A DNA stretch of 6,493 bases from Methanosarcinales archaeon (GTDB lineage: Archaea; Halobacteriota; Methanosarcinia; Methanosarcinales; Methanogasteraceae): positions 1-6,493 of the forward strand of contig DAOUXE010000066.1 of the NCBI GenBank assembly GCA_030666765.1, written 5' to 3'. Below, piece after piece: positions 1 through 6,359 of the stretch (within the stretch, counting starts at the first letter, position 1; each line of letters starts with the position of its first letter). A program made the translations under genes and the position numbers. The notes beneath the pieces were generated by a model. That model was not told where the DNA came from. It worked only from the letters and a program-made list of their open reading frames with translations, and ran no database searches.

Positions 1-31
1 AAATGCGACGAAGAATTGCTGGAGTGATCTG

Positions 32-343
32 GTGGCGACAATGAGTTTTCGTTCGATATCTGGCAACATGGTTGCACTTACCCGGTCTGGAACGGATCAT
101 ATCGCGAAACGGCATCCCGAACTCAAGAACTTCGCTTTGGCGAATACGATCGGTATTGCCGTCGAATCTCCTGATTATGTCGTGCAGGGGAAATTTGGCA
201 GACATATCGCTGTGAGGTCGGAGCCGATGATGCTTGGCAAGGCTAAATACATGGTTGTGATGTATGAAGATGGTGGGGAAGTGATAACAGCATTTATGAC
301 TTCAAAGATCGAAAAGATCAGGAGGAATGTGTTATGGAAGTGA
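32..343 (+). CDS. PBECR/RelE-fold-like putative nuclease (toxin-like)
   Basis: Small 103-residue protein resembling the PBECR (Barnase-EndoU-ColicinE5/D-RelE-like) nuclease-fold family often found beside DUF2283 proteins. Visible hallmarks are FRSISG near the start, the HIAKRHPEL motif (residues 23-31; His23, Arg27 and His28 are candidate active-site residues), a P-D-Y-V turn near 47-50, and a C-terminal strand ITAFMTS (85-91). The likely role is an RNA-cleaving or toxin-type protein in the cytoplasm; this is inferred from fold family and neighbour, not shown here. The next gene overlaps its stop, so the two are probably co-transcribed and co-translated. Start is uncertain: GTG at 32 has GGAG seven bases upstream, while ATG at 41 gives a start nearer to FRSISG and has GGTGG five bases before it. 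The frame is open to the left edge, so a longer form cannot be excluded. Confidence 0.7.
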   Translation: MATMSFRSISGNMVALTRSGTDHIAKRHPELKNFALANTIGIAVESPDYVVQGKFGRHIAVRSEPMMLGKAKYMVVMYEDGGEVITAFMTSKIEKIRRNVLWK

Positions 344-531
344 TGTTAAAGGTGAAAACGGTGGAGGCTCTGGATATAGATTACGATCGTGGCAGAGACG
401 TGCTTTACATAAGTTTTGGAGCACCAACTGCCGCGGATGATGCGGAACTCCTATATAATGATGTCATCGTGCGGTACAGGCAACACCGGATGATAAGGAT
501 AACGGTTCCGGATTTTTCGCGAAGAAGTTGA
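334..531 (+). CDS. DUF2283 family protein (putative antitoxin partner)
   Basis: A 65-residue DUF2283-type protein. The family pattern is clear: DYDRGRDVLYISFG (residues 16-29), an acidic middle, then NDVIVRY (42-48) and a final short strand ending DFSRR. Full length is normal for this family. The gene overlaps the preceding nuclease-like gene by 10 bases. GGAGG at 321-325, eight bases before ATG 334, fixes this start over the ATG at 343. Small DUF2283 proteins are commonly found next to BECR-fold or DUF4258-type toxin-like proteins and are presumed antitoxins or accessory proteins; that role is inference here. A glycine is usual where this protein has Arg in the MIRITV segment, and the tail could be altered by a one-base slip in the T run near 515, but nothing demands it. 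Confidence 0.72.
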   Translation: MEVMLKVKTVEALDIDYDRGRDVLYISFGAPTAADDAELLYNDVIVRYRQHRMIRITVPDFSRRS

Positions 532-793
532 GCAGATAGAGACATCTCGATCATAGTTCGCCTGTTGTGTTGCACCACATATCACCGAGGGCGATGCTTC
601 CCCTATCCACCACCGCCCGCCGCCTGCACTTCCACGCACCCACCGGCGGCGCATCCGCCCACGACGCAGATGCTCCCGCCGCCCGGCTCGCCTGCGACTG
701 CGCATGCACAGCACGAATGGACGGCAGGGGCGGCTGGAAGTATCGGTTTGTGACGGGATGGCGGGCAGCGATGTTCGTGCGGTCGGGGCGTAA
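532..793. other. Intergenic C-rich stretch, no supportable gene
   Basis: No convincing gene was found on either strand. About 590-700 is strongly C-rich on the + strand with many CCGCC and CACC runs, which leaves long frames open on both strands without protein-like composition. The right part (about 730-793) could hold the ruined N-terminus of the Bro-N remnant that follows: the same frame continues upstream of the TAA at 791, but similarity there is too weak to claim. Confidence 0.4.
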
Positions 794-1178
794 GTCTCCG
801 CCCTATCAGACCGCCCGACGCCCAAACAGTACCGGGGCAACGTCAAAGACCGGGCATCCAAAAAATTTGGATTGCCCCCAATTTGGGCGCAACTGAAATT
901 GCAGCCACCGGATGACAAGCATTGCCACAACAGATTGCGCAAACGCAAAATCCCTGTTCAGGAGCATCCAGTCAATTCCCCGAAAAGCTGAACCATTCTA
1001 TAGATGGCTTGCAATGGCAGGTTATGAACGGGTGCAGGAGATAGAAGACCCGGTATTGGCACAAAGGCGGGTGAAAGAGATATATAACCAAAAAGAGTGT
1101 TCTGACGAGTGTGCCTGGGAAGAATGTCAGCGGAATTGCGGTACGCTACTCGAATTAACTGATGGATGCGATCGTTGA
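794..1178 (+). pseudogene. Frameshifted Bro-N/DinD-type protein remnant
   Basis: Decayed gene of the BRO N-terminal domain family (phage antirepressor-like, DinD-like). Three frames carry successive family segments. Bases 794-919 read VSALSDRPTPKQY, then VKDR, WAQLKL and PPDDK, matching the usual LTDSPxPxxYW...QLKLxAPDGK portion. Bases 930-1110 read TDCANAKSLFRSIQSIP, KAEPFYRWLA, GYERVQEIEDP and LAQRRVKEIY, a very characteristic core. Bases 1123-1149, in another frame, read NVSGIAVRY, and 1152-1166 return to ELTDG. The expected order is kept, so this is one gene with at least three frame changes. A TAA at 791 precedes it, the N-terminus is not recognisable, and the usual C-terminal half (100 or more residues) is missing. 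The 88-codon open frame 912-1178 is only its best-preserved piece. Such genes are common on phages and mobile elements, so it suggests past insertion of foreign DNA. Confidence 0.82.
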
Positions 1179-1246
1179 AGCGTAAAACCCCGGAAACACA
1201 ACCCACGCCACACTATAATATGCCAGAACCGCAAATACCTTTATGT

Positions 1247-1459
1247 TCAACTATATATACCATTTTTGATTATGGACGCCACTGATTTTATCTCCTTCAC
1301 AGATCCATCATCCATTTCAATATTAATTTTGAGATGTTTTATTCCAACATCCATAACACAAAATACGAATAGATTAATTAGATCCTTCGGTAATTTTATC
1401 TCGTGTTTCGGAATGTCACTGAATCCATATTCTTCTACAGTCCTTATCGTTCTTTCCCC
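1247..1459 (-). pseudogene. AT-rich open stretch without start, possible gene remnant
   Basis: On the - strand about 70 codons stay open from just behind the TGA of the dockerin gene to a TGA at 1247-1249, in the same frame as that gene. The translation looks protein-like: it includes EEYGFSDIPKHEIKLPKDL, then INIEMDDGSVKEIKSVAS and a C-terminal KNG. There is no ATG, GTG or TTG except one ATG in the middle, and no ribosome site. Base composition is clearly more AT-rich than the gene before it. I do not recognise the family. It may be the 3' end of a lost gene joined here by deletion. Readthrough of the TGA is possible in principle, but the dockerin upstream ends naturally. Confidence 0.35.
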
Positions 1460-3238
1460 TCACAGACCCCCCTCTCCCGCCGCAGCCTTGAGGATCATGA
1501 GCGCGTCGATGGATGTGACCTGCCCGGCGCCGTTGACATCGGCTGCAGGATTGTGTGCACCGCTGACCACGATCCGGAGCGTGATCCTCGCGTCCGCAGA
1601 GGTGATCTTGCCGTCAAGATCGAGGTCGCCTGTCATCTGGCGTATACCCATCGAAATGAATCCGGTATCAGGTGCGCGATCGTAGATTAGATCCTCGTCA
1701 CCTGTTCTAATTGCGGTCTCGACATGTATATTCATCGCGCCAAGCGTCATACCCAAAAACTCCGCGGGAATGCTTAAGTACATTTTATTCCCCAGCATTG
1801 TTATCAGATGGGTTGCATCTCTCACATTAGGACCCTCTCCAAAGTTTCCGACGATGTTGGCGCCAAGGTTACCCTCATACATGAAGTAAATGACGGAATA
1901 GTCGGGTACACTGTCAGGATTCTGATCCGTATCAAACGCGACCGTTGTAACTGCCCCATCGTCCAGACTGAGGCTACTGTAAGCAACCGTAACTAACAGG
2001 ACGTCTCCTGCAGAGCATACATCAACCCCGGTTAGATCGTCGCCATCAAGTCCGAATCCCGAAGAGTCACCAACCGGGTCGGTGATGCTCACCGCGGGAT
2101 CGGTGCAACTGAGCAGGGGTTTGATGGAACCGTCGCTGGTATCCAGTGCACCACCTCCAAAATCCGGCGCACTATCGATATCACCATCCAGTAATCCAAA
2201 CACGGTGAACGAGTCGATCGTGACATCCATATCTCCATCGTCGCACCCGAGCAAGCCAAGCGGGATACCCAGAAACACCTGATTCGCTACAACCTTGAAA
2301 GTGGCATCGTTGTATGGCACACCAAGCAGCACGCCCATCGTCTGTGTAGCGACACCGGATTTGGTCAAATCGGACTCATGGTCGATCTTTGTGATACCGG
2401 CATCAGTTCCTATTGCCTTGCCAACGGCATACTCAATCCGGTAATCGATGCCGAATGTAGGTGGCGCCTGTTCCGTGTTTGTGAAACCGGTAGCAAGATT
2501 CTGATCCACATCTATAAGGATCCATCCGGTGAGATCCTCGCCGTACGATAAATCACCGGGTTTTACATTCTGATTGTACGTAACCGCGATATTCACGACT
2601 CCGTTCTCTACATCCACATCAAGACCGGTTATGTCCGGAGACTCCGAATCTCCTGCAAGATCCGCGATAGACCCGCCCGCAAGCGAATTTCCGGGATGTG
2701 GAATCCTGACTGAGTCGTTGAGCGTATTCAACACACCAGAATCGGGTGCACGATCAAAATTGAGGGCTTTGGCAAATCGGGAATGCGTGGCAACAAAAAT
2801 GTCCATATCTCCGTTGTCATTACCCAGCATCGCCAACGGGATCGTTATTGTGATCTTGTTCCCGGCTACATTGAGGGTATTTAGATCTATGGTATCATCA
2901 TTCAGGGTTGCAGTCTTGATAGGGTCTGCATAAACTATATCGACGACATCGTATAGATATACATAATCGGATCCGGTATCATCAAGATAACCGGTGGTAT
3001 AATTTTGATCTGTGTCCATGAATACCGCACCAGCGATATGCTCATCGATGAGGGAGTCTGTGCACGTGATGGTAACGATGAGATTTCCTTCGCTTACAGT
3101 GGCGGTGAGTTCAGTGATATCAGGGAACGAGAAATCGCCGATTGGGTCCGTGGTAGTTGCGGTAGCTGCGCAAGCTCCACTGATTACTATTGTGCTGATC
3201 AACACGATTGCTGCTGATAGTGTTTGTTTGTGGTTCAT
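1460..3238 (-). CDS. Secreted three-module protein with C-terminal dockerin
   Basis: Exported protein of 592 residues. A signal peptide follows the start (MNHKQ, hydrophobic AAIVLISTIVISG, likely cleavage near ACA-A). Numbering from the GTG at 3250, three related beta-rich modules follow, about 35-175, 200-365 and 390-532. Each opens with D-x-x-G-D, has a (D/V)DQN stretch as in MDTDQNYTTGY or IDVDQNLATGF, a strand ending IPL-x-x-LG, and modules 1 and 3 close with (Y/F)DRAPDTG or DRAPDSG. The C-terminus (541-596) is a type I dockerin with two F-hand repeats: loop 1 has Asp542, Asp544, Asp546 and Asp553; loop 2 has Asp571, Asn573 and Asp582 but Ala at 575 where Asp is usual. Dockerins bind cohesins, so the protein probably docks to a surface partner; no cohesin or enzyme domain is seen here. 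ATG 3238 is preferred because GAGG lies six bases upstream; GTG 3250 has no ribosome site. Confidence 0.88.
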   Translation of the reverse strand: MNHKQTLSAAIVLISTIVISGACAATATTTDPIGDFSFPDITELTATVSEGNLIVTITCTDSLIDEHIAGAVFMDTDQNYTTGYLDDTGSDYVYLYDVVDIVYADPIKTATLNDDTIDLNTLNVAGNKITITIPLAMLGNDNGDMDIFVATHSRFAKALNFDRAPDSGVLNTLNDSVRIPHPGNSLAGGSIADLAGDSESPDITGLDVDVENGVVNIAVTYNQNVKPGDLSYGEDLTGWILIDVDQNLATGFTNTEQAPPTFGIDYRIEYAVGKAIGTDAGITKIDHESDLTKSGVATQTMGVLLGVPYNDATFKVVANQVFLGIPLGLLGCDDGDMDVTIDSFTVFGLLDGDIDSAPDFGGGALDTSDGSIKPLLSCTDPAVSITDPVGDSSGFGLDGDDLTGVDVCSAGDVLLVTVAYSSLSLDDGAVTTVAFDTDQNPDSVPDYSVIYFMYEGNLGANIVGNFGEGPNVRDATHLITMLGNKMYLSIPAEFLGMTLGAMNIHVETAIRTGDEDLIYDRAPDTGFISMGIRQMTGDLDLDGKITSADARITLRIVVSGAHNPAADVNGAGQVTSIDALMILKAAAGEGGL

Positions 3239-3250
3239 GGTTTGCCTCAC

Positions 3251-3260
3251 TTTTATATAT
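3251..3260 (-). promoter_or_regulatory. TATA-like box upstream of dockerin gene
   Basis: On the - strand this reads ATATATAAAA, a good match to an archaeal TATA box. Its centre is only about 18 bases from ATG 3238, closer than the roughly 25 bases expected to a transcription start, so if used it would give a start at or just inside the gene. It may therefore be incidental AT richness. Confidence 0.25.
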
Positions 3261-3362
3261 TCTGTTCTTTCTTATTGGATAGACTGTTGCTACTCAGCCC
3301 AGGCAGTGGCATCCCGGCTGAAAAATTGGGGAGACCTCCGAGTTCTTTGCACCCTTCATCAC

Positions 3363-4079
3363 CTACATAAACTGGGATATCTTTATACATCGTACATTCT
3401 CCATCTCTGAGGTGCTCGGGATTTCCGCGTATCCCTTACTTCTATCCCCTGCTTGCCATTGATCATAATTAGGATCGAACTCTACAAATGATGAATATAC
3501 TTTAATCTCATCCTCATCATAGAACTCTGCCTCGAATATTATGATGGCATAGAAACTTCTTTTGGCTTCAACAATGAAATTTATTGAGTCATACTCATAA
3601 ACCATACCCAGGACATCAGTATGTTCTGCTTTTCCTAATGTTACATCACTGATATCGAAATACGTCGCCATAGTGCCCCACTCGATTGGAGGGAGTTGAT
3701 CTATTCCGTCTGCGGGCTTGGGTGTTGGAGCAGAGCTAGGTGCTTCTGTGGGAATTGAGGTGGGTATTGGTTCCGGGGTTTCAGTGATCGTTGTTGGTGG
3801 GGATGGTGGAGGCGATGAAATAACAGGTGAAGTTTGAGTTAGTGTGGGTGTTAGGGTGAGCGCTGGTGTTATTTCAGGTGATGTAGGCACCAGAGGGGAT
3901 ATGAACGCTGGTTGCCAAAAACCCAATATCAAGACAATGACACCTAAAACTCCTATGATACTTCGCTGTATATTTGTAATATCTCCAATTTTAACTTCTT
4001 TTACTTCTATCTTTTTACCACCGACAATCGCAATAACTATCAATGCAAGCCCCACTACGACAACCGTTTCATATATCAT
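3363..4079 (-). CDS. Two-helix membrane protein with Pro/Thr linker and outer domain
   Basis: I do not recognise a named family for this 238-residue protein. Residues 5-20 and 39-54 are two strongly hydrophobic helices separated by a charged loop (GGKKIEVKEVKIGD, 20-33). The lysines suggest the loop faces the cytoplasm, putting both ends outside. Residues 58-122 form a Pro/Thr/Ser-rich linker typical of proteins that cross a cell wall or S-layer and may be glycosylated. Residues 130-238 form a compact domain rich in aromatic and acidic residues (FEAEFYD around 182-188), loosely like FxLYD-type beta domains; this comparison is tentative. ATG 4079 is supported by GAGGT nine bases upstream, and the gene ends at a TAG. 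It lies 112-124 bases upstream of the dockerin gene on the same strand, so a joint role at the cell surface is plausible but not shown. Confidence 0.82.
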   Translation of the reverse strand: MIYETVVVVGLALIVIAIVGGKKIEVKEVKIGDITNIQRSIIGVLGVIVLILGFWQPAFISPLVPTSPEITPALTLTPTLTQTSPVISSPPPSPPTTITETPEPIPTSIPTEAPSSAPTPKPADGIDQLPPIEWGTMATYFDISDVTLGKAEHTDVLGMVYEYDSINFIVEAKRSFYAIIIFEAEFYDEDEIKVYSSFVEFDPNYDQWQAGDRSKGYAEIPSTSEMENVRCIKISQFM

Positions 4080-4109
4080 ATTCTATCAACCTCGGAAATT
4101 TTTTCGGGA

Positions 4110-4211
4110 TTACTTCTTTATTTTTAGCTTTAAGTCACCCAAACCCTGCACCCGAGCAAGCACGGAGCCTGATAACATTTCGCTCTTTCTGCACAGGATT
4201 CGGAATCCCAT
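4110..4211 (-). CDS. Possible 33-residue small protein
   Basis: Short - strand frame starting at ATG 4211 and ending at TAA 4110-4112. A perfect GGAGG lies five bases before the ATG, the strongest ribosome site on this strand in the window. The product starts MGFRILCRKSEML, contains VLARVQGLGDL and ends in a lysine-rich tail. It has no membrane helix and no family I know. The stop is 30 bases before the ATG of the two-helix membrane protein, so it could be the first gene of that operon or a leader peptide. At this length the frame could be chance; the ribosome site and position are the main support. The preceding codons in the same frame contain a TGA shortly upstream, so it is not simply the tail of a longer open frame. 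Confidence 0.35.
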   Translation of the reverse strand: MGFRILCRKSEMLSGSVLARVQGLGDLKLKIKK

Positions 4212-4547
4212 ATGCCCCTCCGCGACTTTTCATTCATGGCATAATCGAGCCATACCAACATCCGGAATCGGAACATGCCGCCTCTACGCTATTCTCTCAG
4301 ATGTGTAACGCGTTGTTTGGGGCATCACGCGCAACCTGTCATGTATCTCATCAGTAATAAGGATTGCGGAAGGTCTATGAAGTGGCGCAGATGGCTGAAT
4401 TCGAACCCGAGTCCCATACCCAGCATCCCCGCACAGGCGCAGACCTCGCAGATATCAGCAACCCACAGTACCCGAAAGAGACACGGACACCTGCGCGTGG
4501 TGCCATAAAGCACCCAGGACTCGAGATACGCGCGCAATCTACCTGCG
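4212..4547. other. Intergenic region without a convincing protein gene
   Basis: Several frames are open on both strands but none has a ribosome site, a recognisable motif or consistent composition. The right half carries repeated copies of GGCGCAGA (4384-4391 and 4435-4442) and of ACCTGCGC (4489-4496 and 4543-4550), which can pair with one another. The tRNA-like element at 4383-4494 lies inside this pattern. Confidence 0.4.
4383..4494 (-). other. Degenerate tRNA-like element (tRNA 3' end with CCA)
   Basis: On the - strand the 3' part looks like a tRNA end: T-loop GGGTTCGAAT (B-box like, 4399-4408), five bases, then CATCTGC, discriminator G and CCA. The CATCTGC can pair with GCAGGTG at 4488-4494 as a seven-base-pair acceptor stem with one G-U, and two more pairs extend it. 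The T-stem is poor: TCAGC does not match the bases just before the loop, but would pair with GCTGG about 14 bases further upstream. The distance between the acceptor halves (about 108 bases) is too long for a normal tRNA, and I cannot fold a convincing D arm or anticodon arm. A tRNA pseudogene, a tRNA with an unusual insertion, or a tRNA 3' fragment left by integration (att-like scar) all remain possible. CTGCGC repeats nearby raise the chance of accidental pairing. Confidence 0.3.
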
Positions 4548-5969
4548 CTACCTGCTGCGGCACGCCTCGACAAACGCCTCTGCGAACCGCAGATACGAGC
4601 ATGCATGCAGATGCGCATACTCTGCGAGCGTATTTTCGACGAGCAGCCCGTCCTTGCCGTCTTTTATCCCGATCCCGCGCTCAAGCCGGATTGCAAAGAC
4701 GGAATCATCAGGAATGTCTGTTATTGACGAATGGTGGAACTCGTGCCCCTTAAACGAATCGCCAGGTCTTCCGATCGGCGTCTCTGTTGTGAACGAGCCC
4801 ACGTTGTAGCTCACAACCTTGCCGCCCATCTCAACTGTTACCGGAATTGCGCCGACCATCTCAAAGGTCTCGCCGGACATCCCGTGCATGCCGCTCTTTG
4901 TGACCATGGTCCTGGCAAGATACATCAGCCCGCCGCACTCGCCGTATATCGGCATGCCGTCCGATGATGCCCGTCGTATGCTCTGCCGCATGCGCATGTT
5001 CGCTTCGAGTTCTTCTGCAAAGAGTTCGGGATAGCCGCCGCCGATATAGATACCATCCACGGTAGGGACTGTCGCATCGTGAAGCGGGCTGAAATAGACG
5101 ATCTCTGCTCCATGCAGCTCCAGAAGATCGATGTTATCCCTGTAATAGAAATTGAACGCCTCATCGAGCGCCACACCTATCCTGACCCGCTTGCCAGTAT
5201 CGTAATCCGCAATCCCGGCTCCTGCAAAGATCGATTTTCCACTCATATTGAGCGGCTCTGCACTCTTCGCTATCTCGACCAGCCGATCGAGGTCGATATT
5301 TTCAGAGACGATCTGCATTATGTTTGCGATGCGCTCCCTGAATTCGGGAGATCGTTTGCTCTCATGCACAGGAACCAGACCCAGATGCCGCATCGTGAGC
5401 CCCATCTTTTCGTCTCTCGGTACAACACCGATGACCGGTATCCCCGTGTAGTGCTCAATTGCTGCTATCGCCTTCTCGGCATGCCTCCCACCCCCGATTT
5501 TGTTCAGGATCACACCCCTTATGTCAACCTCCGGATCAAGGGCGGAGTAGCCCATAGCAACAGCGGCTGCGCTTCGTGTGATGCTCCGCGCATCGATTAT
5601 CAGAACCACCGGACACTTCAGAATCTTTGCGATCTGGGCAGTGCTACCGAGATCGCTCAATCCCTCGAAACCTTCGTGCAGTCCACGCACCCCTTCGATT
5701 ATTGCCAGATTTGCCTTTTCATCACCCAGCGCATGCGAGAACGTCTCAAGCACAGCGTCCTCGGTCATCAGGTAGCCGTCAAGATTCCGGCAGGCACGCC
5801 CGCATGCGAGCGTGTGATAGCTCGGGTCGATGTAATCGAGACCGACCTTGAACGGCTGCACGCACAGACGCCTGCTCAGCGCAGCCATGATTCCGGTGCA
5901 GATGGTGGTCTTCCCGGCTGACGACCGGTCCGCGGCGAGAAGCACTCTTGGAGTGTTGTGATGAGTCAT
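4548..5969 (-). CDS. cfbB: Cobyrinate / Ni-sirohydrochlorin a,c-diamide synthase
   Basis: CobB/CbiA-type glutamine-dependent amidotransferase that amidates the a and c acetate side chains using ATP and glutamine: on Ni-sirohydrochlorin for coenzyme F430 (CfbB) or on cobyrinate for cobamides (CbiA). Sequence alone does not separate the two; I favour CfbB because the likely host is a methanogen-type archaeon. Numbering from the ATG at 5996: P-loop ADRSSAGKTT (22-31), VGLDYIDPSYH (51-61), EGVRGLHEGF (101-110), DARSITRSAAA (135-145), linker near 205-270, then the class I glutaminase domain with IYIGGGYPELF (316-326), nucleophile Cys354 in YGECGGLMYL, and His462/His464 in AHLHACS. The protein appears complete. 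ATG 5969 (473 residues) is preferred to ATG 5996: the P-loop then begins about 12 residues in, and the extra codons run antisense into a threonine synthase remnant. Neither start has a clear ribosome site. No other F430 or cobamide gene lies in the window. Confidence 0.9.
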   Translation of the reverse strand: MTHHNTPRVLLAADRSSAGKTTICTGIMAALSRRLCVQPFKVGLDYIDPSYHTLACGRACRNLDGYLMTEDAVLETFSHALGDEKANLAIIEGVRGLHEGFEGLSDLGSTAQIAKILKCPVVLIIDARSITRSAAAVAMGYSALDPEVDIRGVILNKIGGGRHAEKAIAAIEHYTGIPVIGVVPRDEKMGLTMRHLGLVPVHESKRSPEFRERIANIMQIVSENIDLDRLVEIAKSAEPLNMSGKSIFAGAGIADYDTGKRVRIGVALDEAFNFYYRDNIDLLELHGAEIVYFSPLHDATVPTVDGIYIGGGYPELFAEELEANMRMRQSIRRASSDGMPIYGECGGLMYLARTMVTKSGMHGMSGETFEMVGAIPVTVEMGGKVVSYNVGSFTTETPIGRPGDSFKGHEFHHSSITDIPDDSVFAIRLERGIGIKDGKDGLLVENTLAEYAHLHACSYLRFAEAFVEACRSR

Positions 5970-5987
5970 GGTGGTTCTTTGGTCATG

Positions 5988-6314
5988 AGCGGTCATAAAG
6001 GTTTTAAGGAACTGAAAGAACTCAGCGTCACCGATGCGATCCCGGAGATGACCGGTATTCAGGCAGAGGGTTCGCGTCCGGTCGTGGATGTGATAGATCG
6101 TGCCCGAGACGGACTATGAGACGATTGCAGCTGCGATACGGATCCGGGATCCTGTAAACGCTGCAAAGACACTCCGTGTGATCAGAGAGTCAGGCGGACT
6201 TGCGATCTTGGTCTCTAATGGGGGATCGTTTCTGCGCAGCGTGATCTGGCATCGGTAGAGGGGATCGATGTTGAGCCGGCAAGCGCGACATCGGTTGCCG
6301 GACTGCGGAAACTG
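5988..6314 (+). pseudogene. Threonine synthase remnant, truncated and frameshifted
   Basis: A fragment of threonine synthase, the PLP enzyme that makes threonine from O-phosphohomoserine. Three successive pieces keep the family order. Bases 5991-6098: HKGFKELKEL, then IPEMTGIQAEGSRPVVD. Bases 6100-6219, next frame: PETDYETIAAAIRIRDPVN, then TLRVIRESGGLAILVS. Bases 6222-6314, back in the first frame: GIVSAQRDLASVEGIDVEP, then SVAGLRKL. The first frame change lies near 6099 and is followed by a TGA at 6117; the second lies in the five-G run at 6220-6224. Only about 110 of roughly 400 residues remain. The N-terminal part with the PLP lysine is absent, because the homology starts where the diverging diamide synthase gene begins, and the C-terminus is lost just before a palindromic repeat. 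The gene is therefore dead even if one shift were a sequencing error. The 52-codon frame 5961-6119 is only its first piece. Confidence 0.85.
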
Positions 6315-6359
6315 GGCACAACCGAAAATTCCAGTGAAATACACACGGGGACTTTTGTT

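Noticed and set aside
1..44. Possible tail of an upstream gene: one frame ends EELLE at TGA 25-27, another forms a 13-residue frame ending at 44 that overlaps ATG 41.
   Set aside because: Too few bases lie inside the window to tell a real gene end from chance.
567..896. 109-codon + strand frame in the C-rich region.
   Set aside because: No recognisable motif, and its 3' part overlaps the Bro-N remnant, which reads in a different frame.
451..948. Long open frame on the - strand across the C-rich region.
   Set aside because: Arg/Gly-rich composition caused by base skew, no ribosome site, and it runs antisense to the DUF2283 gene and the Bro-N remnant.
1250..1259. TATA-like run on the + strand (CTATATATA).
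   Set aside because: No + strand gene follows within a sensible distance; it sits at the end of the AT-rich - strand stretch.
3292..3322. Inverted repeat CAGCC ... GGCTG between the membrane protein and dockerin genes, considered as a terminator.
   Set aside because: Only a five-base-pair stem with a 16-base loop and no T run on the - strand after it; too weak to call.
4325..4753. Overlapping open frames on both strands between the small frame and the diamide synthase gene.
   Set aside because: No starts with ribosome sites; the - strand frame ending in HLRHF is the pattern expected from translating a tRNA 3' end, not a protein.
5079..5921. 280-codon + strand frame opposite the diamide synthase gene.
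   Set aside because: It is an antisense shadow of a well-supported conserved enzyme; its translation shows no family features.
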